Positions 57,117-64,000 of a stretch of 64,000 bases of DNA are shown one piece after another. This DNA comes from Abditibacteriaceae bacterium (lineage in GTDB: Bacteria > Armatimonadota > Abditibacteriia > Abditibacteriales > Abditibacteriaceae): positions 248,001 through 312,000 of the forward strand of contig JAFAZH010000005.1 in assembly GCA_019239895.1 (NCBI GenBank). Reading direction: 5' to 3'. How positions within the stretch are numbered: the first letter of the stretch is position 1; each line of letters starts with the position of its first letter. Made by a program: the position numbers and the translations under genes. The notes beneath the pieces were generated by a model. The model saw only the letters and a program-made list of their open reading frames with translations. It had not been told where the DNA came from and made no database searches.

Positions 57117-57393
57117 TATCTTCTGCCTCCACCAACTTCTCTAAAATATATTCAAACTTCAAGAAAGATGTGTTCAGTTCCATGCCAGGATAGGCGGGAA
57201 ACTGTTGCGGAAATTGAATGACACGCCATCCGTCTTTCATAGCGGCAAACACCGACGGATAAGGCGGCGTATCGCTGTCGCCTGTGGTGTGGTGCTCTTG
57301 GCCCGTGCCATCATAAACCGTCCAGGCTCCCACCGGACTTTTCAGGTCTGGCGTGCGGGAGTAAAGAAATAGTAGTTGCTGCCGTAAACTCAT
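57109..57393 (-). CDS. Small hypothetical protein coupled to the PhyH gene
   Basis: A 94-residue soluble protein between GH29 and PhyH. It contains TPDLKSPVGAWTVYDGTGQE, YPSVFAAMKDGWRVIQFPQ and a C-terminal TSFLKFEYILEKLVE helix. GGTAGG lies very close to the ATG. I do not recognise a family. The eight-base overlap with the PhyH start suggests translational coupling and a shared job. Confidence 0.65.
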   Translation of the reverse strand: MSLRQQLLFLYSRTPDLKSPVGAWTVYDGTGQEHHTTGDSDTPPYPSVFAAMKDGWRVIQFPQQFPAYPGMELNTSFLKFEYILEKLVEAEDNG

Positions 57394-57414
57394 CCTACCT
57401 CATTTCATTGATCT

Positions 57415-59463
57415 TCACTGCACCCTGGTGAGCTTGAGAGACACCAGGTTAATCGGGTGCCAACTGGCTGCATCACGCGGGCGCACTTTCACCACTTGCT
57501 GCCCCGCTTGCTTGATTTCCACTTGCCCCAAATTAAGATTTTGAAAGTCTTCCCAGCCTGCCGTTTTTGCTGCGTTTCCGGCTAATTGCTGGCCTGCAAT
57601 CTCCACCACTAAAGCACTCGCGTCATTGGCCGCAGCATAGCGAGCGACCACATTGTATTTGCCTGGTTGTGGCATCTCAATGTTCCAGGAAGCCCAATCC
57701 GCAGGGTTATCCCAGAAGCCGATATTGGGGCTATCGCCGCGTGTTTCTACCTGAAGGGTACCGTGCAATTGAGCGTGCTGGGCATCAAGAGTCAATACCC
57801 CACTGTTATTGGGGCGTACCACTACACTGGCAGGGGCCACAGTAATAGGAGTAGGTTCGGAAGCGGATAGATCAAGCCCGTTGATTTTCAACGCATAAGC
57901 ATAGTTACATGGCTTTTTATTGGGCAGCGTGACGGCCAGGCCAGTGGGGTCATCTATCCACTGTAATTTCTGAGCAGACCCCAGCAATTGCACACTTCTG
58001 ACTTTGCCTTTGATGCCGGGGGCATGAGCAGCCAGCGTCTTAATCAGGAGCTTGCCATCTTCGGGCCACGCCATTGCTATGGCATAAAGCGTGTTACCCT
58101 TAGTGGTAAAGCGGAAGTCCTGCGCGGTAAAGTGCTCGCCCCGCCCCTCATTAAAATTACCGGCGCGGTTCGCTGCCGGAGCGCCCTCGCCAGAAACTTT
58201 CCAGGGGCGCGTGCCAAAAATCGCCTCGCCATTGACATCCATCCAGGGAGCCACATCTTGCAAAAACTGCACCTCCTGGTCGTCAATGGTGCCATCGCCG
58301 CGCACCGGAATATTTAAGAGCAGATTACCATTCTTACTCACGATGTCGGCCAGCATATGCACCACCATATCGGCGGTCTTGTAGCCATGCCGTTCCGGGA
58401 CATGGCGGTTATAGTGCCAGTCGCCAATACAAGTATCGGTCTGCCATACAAAAGGCTCGATATGGTCGCTCTTGCCGCGCTCAATATCCCACACCAAAGC
58501 CTTGCGCTGTTCCGGGTTGAGGTTCTTACCATTTAGCACGGCCTCGTTGCGGCCACCATGCAACTGCATACTGGAATTGTAGAGGTGTGCCGCAATGCGC
58601 AGACCCGCACCACTACTTGGGTAAAGCGGCAGCACGCTATCATCGAAGTAGAGCAAGTCAGGATGATATTTGTCAATCAAGTCAATGGTGCGGTTGTAGA
58701 ATTTATCAATATAAGCTTGATCCGGTTTCGCGCCAATTGGATGATTCTGAGCATAGAGGTCTTGTGGATCAAGCCCATCCCACCACTGCCCCTTTCCATC
58801 GGCTTTGTTAAGTTTGCCGTCGTAAGGCACCCCAGCGAGTGGCCCCTCTTTGTCTGAGCCTTGCGCGACCTCAAGCCAGTCCCAGGTGCGCGCCGCGTGT
58901 TCCGTAACACCAAAACGCAAGCCATTGGCGCGGGCCGCTCGTGCCCAGGTGCCAACGATGTCTTTGTGCGGCCCGATGTTGACGGAGTTCCAGGGTTGAT
59001 ACTTGGAATCAAAGCAATCAAAGTTATCGTGGTGATTGGCCAGGGCCACGAAGTATTTGGCTCCCGCCCGCTTGTAAAGCTGCATCAACCGCTCCGGCTC
59101 CCAGTTTTCAGCCTTCCACAGATAGTCAATGTCCTTGAAGCCGAAGCGGGACGGGTGCCCATAGTGCGTCACATGATATTTGTTCTGACCGCTGCCCTGG
59201 ATATACATATTACGCGCATACCAGTCGCCTTCTTCGGGCACGCATTGAGCCGTCCAGTGCGCCCAGATGCCAAACTTCGCATCTCGAAACCATTCCGGCA
59301 CCTGATATTGTTGGAGTGATGCCCACTCCGGCTTAAATGGCCCGCTTGCGCCCGCTTGCCCCGGAGCATCCGCCGCTTTTGTCGCTGTTGCTAATGCAAC
59401 CAACAACGACACGGCAGAACCCACCACACTTAACATATATCGCTTGCGACTCTTAATTCTCAT
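57415..59463 (-). CDS. GH29-type alpha-L-fucosidase, long secreted form
   Basis: A 682-residue protein with AAGGGAAG before the ATG and a signal peptide (YMLSVVGSAVSLLVALATA). The catalytic barrel opens VPEWFRDAKFGIWAHWTAQC and has YFVALANHHDNFDCFDS. The nucleophile Asp is in PDLLYFDDSVLP, and GNLLLNIPVRGDGTID closes the barrel. The last 150 residues are beta-rich (VVRPNNSGVLTLDAQHA, NIGFWDNPADWASWNIEMP), like a carbohydrate-binding sandwich. It differs strongly from the GH29 protein at 47.3 kb, so the two are not a recent duplication. Confidence 0.92.
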   Translation of the reverse strand: MRIKSRKRYMLSVVGSAVSLLVALATATKAADAPGQAGASGPFKPEWASLQQYQVPEWFRDAKFGIWAHWTAQCVPEEGDWYARNMYIQGSGQNKYHVTHYGHPSRFGFKDIDYLWKAENWEPERLMQLYKRAGAKYFVALANHHDNFDCFDSKYQPWNSVNIGPHKDIVGTWARAARANGLRFGVTEHAARTWDWLEVAQGSDKEGPLAGVPYDGKLNKADGKGQWWDGLDPQDLYAQNHPIGAKPDQAYIDKFYNRTIDLIDKYHPDLLYFDDSVLPLYPSSGAGLRIAAHLYNSSMQLHGGRNEAVLNGKNLNPEQRKALVWDIERGKSDHIEPFVWQTDTCIGDWHYNRHVPERHGYKTADMVVHMLADIVSKNGNLLLNIPVRGDGTIDDQEVQFLQDVAPWMDVNGEAIFGTRPWKVSGEGAPAANRAGNFNEGRGEHFTAQDFRFTTKGNTLYAIAMAWPEDGKLLIKTLAAHAPGIKGKVRSVQLLGSAQKLQWIDDPTGLAVTLPNKKPCNYAYALKINGLDLSASEPTPITVAPASVVVRPNNSGVLTLDAQHAQLHGTLQVETRGDSPNIGFWDNPADWASWNIEMPQPGKYNVVARYAAANDASALVVEIAGQQLAGNAAKTAGWEDFQNLNLGQVEIKQAGQQVVKVRPRDAASWHPINLVSLKLTRVQ

Positions 59464-59541
59464 TGACTTCCCTTAATATGGATTCAACGTCTTTAACAAC
59501 AGAGAGTCTTTATCTACATCCACGATTACGTCCAAGTCAGT

Positions 59542-59649
59542 GTCATGCTTCACGCAGCGAAGAATCTACTCTGCGGGGTTATAAAGTTCTGAATTACCCT
59601 ATTGCTCTATGGACACTCATACAAGATTCTTCGCTGCGTGAAGCATGAC
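59542..59649. repeat. Fold-back element with perfect 26-bp inverted repeats
   Basis: The left arm 59542-59567 (GTCATGCTTCACGCAGCGAA...) and right arm 59624-59649 are exact reverse complements. The loop contains CTATTGCTCTATGGACACTC, nearly the reverse complement of the loop of the element at 23162-23295, so both belong to one family inserted in opposite orientation. It lies in the gap between the GH106 stop and the GH29 start. Confidence 0.82.
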
Positions 59650-59722
59650 AAACTCTTCTGTTCAGTTGTAATCCTAGTTCTTTTAGTATTTACCATAAGT
59701 CCTGCTACAAGCGTCTGGCCCA

Positions 59723-62467
59723 TTAGAAATTCTTTCGCTCTTCCAAGGGAATGAGACGCACTGGCCCCAGTAAACCGGAATCGTGCAATGGCCAGTTTGA
59801 AGCATCGAATGGCTTATAGTCAATGTTCACAAAGTTGATTTCATGAAAAATCTTCCACGGCACCTTACGTTGATCCATATCGCGGATGCGGTTCGCCGCC
59901 ACATTGGTGACATCAACTTCTAAAAGGTTTCCTGTTTTCTTCAATGCCCCCAAACGCACCTGAAAAGGTGCCGCAATCAGAGTTCCTACGTCGTGTCCAT
60001 TCAGGCGCACCCGCGCACTTTCACAAACTTTGCCCAAATCAAGCAACCACTCTTTCGACGCAGTAGCAGGCGCATCAAACTTCAAGCTGTAGCGTGCTGT
60101 CCCAGCAAATCGCTTCTCTTCCAGGTCATTGGATGTTGTCCAGGACGCTAAACTTTGCATTGTAAATGGCTGGTGCAACTGCGGGCCACCTTCGATGAAA
60201 CTGACTTTCCAGGTTCCCGCTAAGTTGGCTGGAACACCCTGCACTTGATAATACGACCAAGCTGGCCCATGAATTCGCTGTTTCGAGAACACGCAAAGAA
60301 TTGCAGATTCACCTGGTTGTAGTTGCACATAAACCTCTGCTTGCCCGTTGTGAACGTGGCGAACTTTAGCCACTCCCACCTGCCCTGTCATGGCATCCAT
60401 GATAACCGCTGATTGCACCGTCACAGCGACAGGCAACCAACCATCCAAAGCCGCCGCACCCTGATTAGTAATGAAATAGTCATGCCCGTTATTATTAGCA
60501 CGGCGAATGAACATTAAGCCGTTGTGATCTATCAACGACTCACGTTGCACCTGCGCCAGAGCCAACATCGCATCCACATCATGTCCAATCAGAATGCGTC
60601 CGGCCCCATGTTTTGCTTCTTGCACGCCTCGCTGCATGATATTGTTAAATTTCAACTGAGCCAGTATCGCTTTGAAGGCTTGGCGACGGTTCGCCAAATC
60701 CCCTAAGCCTGGCACATCGAACGGCAACTGATCCTGAAAAATAATCGTTGCCCCTTTATCTGCTAATGTGAGCAAATTCTTTAGAGTTGGCAATGGCATG
60801 TAAGTGCAGGGCGGCACAACAACCGTGCGATAATGTCCACCTGGCAGTTGAATGCCTTTAGCTGTAACCTTGGCTAAACCAATTTGGTGATCCGAAACGT
60901 AATCATAAGAGAAGCCACGATCCCACAAGTGCTGCGCCGTTTGTCCCACAGGCTCGCTTTCTAACCATCTACCTTCAATAGGCAGTCCGAACACTTTTGT
61001 ATTCTTCTGCCACAGGTCATGCAACGGCCAGTAGAGCAGCACATCATTATCCGGCTGTCCGGCTTGCAGAATAGATTGACAACGAGTGACATAGGAGTTC
61101 AAAGTGGGGAAGTCATGCCAAATGGTGTTGTTTGGCTCGAAATGCGTGGAGGCATAAAATAACCAACCGGGCCACGCGGCATCGGCAGGTGAATAAGCTG
61201 TGCCATGATAGAAGATATGGTTAATACCCGATACCAGTAATCTATCCAGCACCACCTTAGCCTGCGCGAGAGTTTCTGTAAAATGCTCGCTCATCCAGGT
61301 GCAGCTTTCCGATGAGGTAAGCGGGCGTCCCATCACATGCGCTGCCGAAGACGCGAACTTGCTGATGCGCGGGTCGCCAATGTGACGGAAGACTTCCGTT
61401 TCGGGAATATCTACGGCTCCATACAAATCGAGCAAGTTGCCCGGTGAACCGTGCGCCTGGTTGCGACTGAGGCTACCTTTGCTATGCGCCCACTCCGTCC
61501 AGGGATGCGTGAAGTTCTCCAACAGCATATCAGAGATGGTCTCGCGGTAGTCAGTGTGAACCCGCGCCACCTCATCGGCATCTGCGTTACCCGCCATTGC
61601 CGGTAAGTGGTCGCGCAAATCATAGCCGCGCCGCGCCTGGAACTCCTGGAATAATGTATCGGCCCAGTTCGCCTGATACTCAAAGGAGTCATGAAAATGA
61701 CAGCGCAACGCGCCCTGGGGCAAAGTGGCTAAGGCAGTATCAAACCGTTGCAAGTAGTGCATCAGCGACGTTTTCTCAAAGGGATTGATACATTTCCCGG
61801 CACTACCCGGCGCGGCCCGTTTTACCTTCATGCCCGACCACTTTTGGGAGGCGGCATACAGCGCCCACTTCCCAGCAGGTGGTGTCCACGACAAGTGTCC
61901 CTGCTCGTTTAATTTATCCAGCAAAGGCACCATTTGGCCCTGGTCGGAAACGGCTGCTAAGGCTTGAGGTCGTTCACCGCCGACAGTCCAGTTAAAGGTT
62001 TGTCCGTTAGGGATCGGGGTGCTTTGAATAACGAGTTTATCTTTGGCATCCTCATCGCTCACCTGCGGCCCACCAAAGGGCCATCCGGTGCCAGTCGGCA
62101 TATCCACGCCCATATCCAGACGATGCGCTTCATTGATGGTATGCTTGAGCATAGCTACCCACTCGTCAGAAAGATAAGGAATATCGCGCTGCTCCTGACC
62201 CTGCACGCCATAGATGGGAGTAATCTCCACGCCACCTAAACCGGCGGCATGATAGGTCTCTAACAGATGAGTCAAATTCGCTTTATCTACTGCACTGCCC
62301 AGCCACCACCAACGAGTCCAGGGCCGCATTTGACGCTGCACTTTGGGCCATTGCAAGTCAGCAGGGCTAGCCTTAATCTGAGCCGATGCCGTTGTCACTA
62401 ACATATGGAGGGCACTCCCGAACAGGATAACTGTGGTCGCGTAGTTCCTGTGCTTTGTATTGTGCAT
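59723..62467 (-). CDS. GH106-type alpha-L-rhamnosidase-like protein, secreted
   Basis: A protein of about 914 residues from the ATG at 62467 (MHNTKHRNYATTVILFGSAL, signal peptide); the frame is open to 62533. The N-terminal block RPWTRWWWLGSAVDKANLT, GLGGVEITPIYGV and DMGVDMPTGTGWPFGGP is characteristic of the GH106-like family. ESCTWMSEHFTETLAQAK follows in the barrel, and the C-terminal part holds a galactose-binding-like sandwich (LDLGKVCESARVRLNGHDVG). The enzyme would remove alpha-L-rhamnose from pectic or arabinogalactan chains. It is the outermost minus-strand gene of the island. Confidence 0.86.
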   Translation of the reverse strand: MHNTKHRNYATTVILFGSALHMLVTTASAQIKASPADLQWPKVQRQMRPWTRWWWLGSAVDKANLTHLLETYHAAGLGGVEITPIYGVQGQEQRDIPYLSDEWVAMLKHTINEAHRLDMGVDMPTGTGWPFGGPQVSDEDAKDKLVIQSTPIPNGQTFNWTVGGERPQALAAVSDQGQMVPLLDKLNEQGHLSWTPPAGKWALYAASQKWSGMKVKRAAPGSAGKCINPFEKTSLMHYLQRFDTALATLPQGALRCHFHDSFEYQANWADTLFQEFQARRGYDLRDHLPAMAGNADADEVARVHTDYRETISDMLLENFTHPWTEWAHSKGSLSRNQAHGSPGNLLDLYGAVDIPETEVFRHIGDPRISKFASSAAHVMGRPLTSSESCTWMSEHFTETLAQAKVVLDRLLVSGINHIFYHGTAYSPADAAWPGWLFYASTHFEPNNTIWHDFPTLNSYVTRCQSILQAGQPDNDVLLYWPLHDLWQKNTKVFGLPIEGRWLESEPVGQTAQHLWDRGFSYDYVSDHQIGLAKVTAKGIQLPGGHYRTVVVPPCTYMPLPTLKNLLTLADKGATIIFQDQLPFDVPGLGDLANRRQAFKAILAQLKFNNIMQRGVQEAKHGAGRILIGHDVDAMLALAQVQRESLIDHNGLMFIRRANNNGHDYFITNQGAAALDGWLPVAVTVQSAVIMDAMTGQVGVAKVRHVHNGQAEVYVQLQPGESAILCVFSKQRIHGPAWSYYQVQGVPANLAGTWKVSFIEGGPQLHQPFTMQSLASWTTSNDLEEKRFAGTARYSLKFDAPATASKEWLLDLGKVCESARVRLNGHDVGTLIAAPFQVRLGALKKTGNLLEVDVTNVAANRIRDMDQRKVPWKIFHEINFVNIDYKPFDASNWPLHDSGLLGPVRLIPLEERKNF

Positions 62468-62548
62468 GAACACTACTTTCGATGAAAAATGGTGATAGCG
62501 TAAGATAAAAGAGTATATAAAAGAGTCTCTCAATAGAGTTCTTCATTG

Positions 62549-62577
62549 TTGACATAACCAGGTAATGGCACTATGAT
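62549..62577 (+). promoter_or_regulatory. Near-consensus sigma70-type promoter for galT
   Basis: TTGACA (62549-62554), a 17-base spacer, then TATGAT (62572-62577): a perfect -35 and five of six -10 bases. It points toward galT, about 150 bases downstream, and predicts a start near 62585. Confidence 0.72.
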
Positions 62578-62592
62578 AGCACTTAACCCAAA

Positions 62593-62619
62593 GTGGTTCA
62601 AGTGGTTCAAATTGGTTCA
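62593..62619 (+). promoter_or_regulatory. Triple 9-bp direct repeat just downstream of the galT promoter
   Basis: GTGGTTCAA, GTGGTTCAA and ATTGGTTCA follow each other without gaps (62593-62601, 62602-62610, 62611-62619). They begin about eight bases past the predicted transcription start, a usual place for a blocking regulator or a 5'-leader signal. Confidence 0.5.
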
Positions 62620-62734
62620 GTTTTACGCTCCATTATCTTGCTTGGGGACTGTCACTGAGTGAAAGTAAAGCCATTAATTCAGTATCAAGTTAGGCCGCGG
62701 ATGAAGAGAAGATGATTACAAAGGGAGTAGAGCT

Positions 62735-63787
62735 ATGAATTGGGAAGAACGCTGGCATCCCCTGCGCGAAGAATGGGTTATTGTGGCAGCACACCGACAG
62801 AACCGTCCGTGGATTGGGGAAACGGTCGAGCGTGATGAAGAAGCTGTCCCGGATTATATGCCTGACTGCTATCTGTGTCCCGGCAACCAGCGTGTTGGGG
62901 GCGCACGAAATCCTGATTATACTTCAACCTTTGTCTTTGACAACGACCATCCCAGCGTTGGCCCAAACGCACCACACGACTTACCCAAGCCACCGGGAAT
63001 TCTGCGCAATCAGCCCGCGCAAGGTATCGCACGCGTCGTGTGCTATAGCCCTAAACATAATGTCACTTTAGCGGAGTTGGAGGCAGATGAGATTGCAGAC
63101 TTACTGCGCGTGTGGCAGGAGCAGTATCGGGATTTGGGAAGCCGTCCTGAAATCGCGCATGTCTTAGTGTTTGAGAATAAGGGCGAAGTCGTCGGGGTTT
63201 CCAACCCCCACCCACATTGCCAGATTTACGCCACAAATTTTGTTTTTAAATATATCGAAACCGAAGCCCGCGCCGGACAAAAGCATTTGGCCGAGACAGG
63301 TCGTATTTTATTCAAAGACATCCTGGATGCCGAGCAGGAAGATGGGCGACGGATTCTTTATGAGAACGATAATGCTATCGCCTTTGTGCCCTACTTTGCG
63401 CGTTATGCTTATGAAGTCTATGTCGCCCCTAAAGTCACCCGCCAGAGCCTGGCCGATTTACCAGACCAGGAATTGCAAGATTTCGCCCAGGCGTTAAAAC
63501 GAGTCCTGGTGCAATTCGATAATCTATGGCGAATGCCGTTTCCTTATGTAATGGCCTTGCATCAAGCCCCAACCGATGGCGGCGATTATCGCGGCTTTCA
63601 CTTTCACATTGAGTTTCATCCTCCCCTGCGCAAGCCTAACTTACTCAAGTATCTAGCGGGGCCAGAGATTGGCGGGGGCAGCTTTCTCTCGGATACCGCG
63701 CCCGAAGAAAAAGCCGCCGAGTTGCGCTCTCAACCAACGACCCATTACAAACAAATCTCCAACGAGCAAGCTAAGGAAACGCCATGA
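62735..63787 (+). CDS. galT: Galactose-1-phosphate uridylyltransferase
   Basis: A 350-residue cytoplasmic enzyme with GGGAG before the ATG. The HIT-type active site [10 protein letters not shown] holds the nucleophilic His. A zinc-type Cys pair is in PDCYLCPGN, and the C-terminal [11 protein letters not shown] is typical. It exchanges UMP between UDP-glucose and galactose-1-phosphate in the Leloir pathway, and would process galactose released by the hydrolases nearby. It overlaps the next gene by four bases (ATGA), so the two form an operon. Confidence 0.95.
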   Translation: MNWEERWHPLREEWVIVAAHRQNRPWIGETVERDEEAVPDYMPDCYLCPGNQRVGGARNPDYTSTFVFDNDHPSVGPNAPHDLPKPPGILRNQPAQGIARVVCYSPKHNVTLAELEADEIADLLRVWQEQYRDLGSRPEIAHVLVFENKGEVVGVSNPHPHCQIYATNFVFKYIETEARAGQKHLAETGRILFKDILDAEQEDGRRILYENDNAIAFVPYFARYAYEVYVAPKVTRQSLADLPDQELQDFAQALKRVLVQFDNLWRMPFPYVMALHQAPTDGGDYRGFHFHIEFHPPLRKPNLLKYLAGPEIGGGSFLSDTAPEEKAAELRSQPTTHYKQISNEQAKETP

Positions 63788-64000
63788 GCCAAAACATAGA
63801 AGCACTGCTGGAACCCATTCGTCGTTTGCAAGTGCGTATCCGTGATGCTGTAGTGGCAGCCTGCGAACAAGCAGCGCGGGAACAATCGGATAGCCTCGCC
63901 GATATTGCCGAAGAATCCGAGGGCGACACGATTTATGCCGTGGATAAGGTTAGTGAAGAGTTGCTGATTGAGTTCTTTGAAAATGAAATTGCCCCCACCG
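63784..64000 (+). CDS. Inositol-monophosphatase-family phosphatase, 3' truncated by window
   Basis: Only the first 72 residues are inside the window. The ATG at 63784 overlaps the galT stop. The sequence has an N-terminal helix and then [19 protein letters not shown], the early GDxxYAxD-like block of the inositol monophosphatase/fructose-1,6-bisphosphatase superfamily. Catalytic metal sites lie beyond the window. Coupling to galT suggests a sugar-phosphate or bisphosphate substrate (inference). Confidence 0.65.
   Translation, partial: MSQNIEALLEPIRRLQVRIRDAVVAACEQAAREQSDSLADIAEESEGDTIYAVDKVSEELLIEFFENEIAPT

Noticed and set aside
62593..62619. Short repeats as a possible CRISPR start
   Set aside because: Units are 9 bases and gapless with no spacers, so they are not a CRISPR array.
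1..64000. tRNA, rRNA, integrase, attachment sites or CRISPR genes
   Set aside because: I looked through the intergenic gaps by eye and saw no cloverleaf, rRNA-like stretch, recombinase or repeat-spacer array. A covariance-model search would be decisive.

Overview
The window is about 64 kb of bacterial chromosome, close to 50% GC by eye, with tightly packed genes. Many starts are preceded by AGGAG-type ribosome binding sites. About 44 protein genes can be supported. I saw no rRNA or tRNA gene, no CRISPR array, and no transposase or phage gene. The gene content points to a free-living, saprophytic, Gram-negative-like polysaccharide degrader: many secreted glycoside hydrolases, several Tat-type signals, a GntR-headed sugar-sensing regulator and a LacI regulator, and DUF1573, DUF362 and DUF6599 proteins. 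There is no SusC/SusD pair, which argues against Bacteroidota. Armatimonadota is my best guess, with Verrucomicrobiota, Planctomycetota or Acidobacteriota as alternatives. This is inference, because no marker gene is present.

Layout. (1) 1-4.5 kb: the 3' part of a Gfo/Idh/MocA oxidoreductase, a CE15-type glucuronoyl esterase, a TPR/zinc-ribbon membrane protein and an enolase-superfamily sugar-acid dehydratase. (2) 4.5-8.5 kb: a CE2/SGNH esterase, two small unknown proteins, and a pnuC-nadR operon for nicotinamide riboside uptake and conversion to NAD. (3) 8.7-14.4 kb: a plus-strand redox cluster made of a DUF6599 protein, a Tat-exported DUF362 protein, a large membrane polyferredoxin, a Tat-type aldo/keto-reductase-like protein and a small unknown protein. 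(4) 14.4-62.5 kb: a carbohydrate-degradation island, mostly minus strand. It carries PNGase F-like, GH31, GH43, GH116, two GH95, GH16, GH127, GH74, two GH29, GH106 and BNR/sialidase-type genes, a two-esterase fusion, two large secreted proteins I cannot assign, an S9 peptidase, a class C beta-lactamase-type hydrolase and two sugar-responsive regulators. (5) 62.5-64 kb: galT followed by an inositol-monophosphatase-family gene cut by the window end, behind a near-consensus promoter.

How it may work together. GH74, GH31, GH95/GH29 and GH16 would suit xyloglucan-type chains. GH43 and GH127 suit arabinan, GH106 rhamnose-containing pectin, and CE15 and CE2 ester groups. The mixture looks like a toolkit for fucose-, xylose-, arabinose- and rhamnose-decorated plant cell wall material. 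galT, the dehydratase and the oxidoreductases would handle released sugars. No sugar transporter is encoded here, so uptake must be supplied elsewhere. The regulator gene at 37.7-38.8 kb and the divergent GH127 gene share an intergenic region with two 13-bp dyads exactly 20 bp apart, which is the clearest operator in the window.

Several intergenic gaps hold fold-back repeat elements with long, near-perfect inverted arms (about 6.6, 10.8, 23.2, 27.6 and 59.5 kb). The 23.2 and 59.5 kb elements are recognisably the same family in opposite orientation. No gene-free stretch exceeds about 300 bases.
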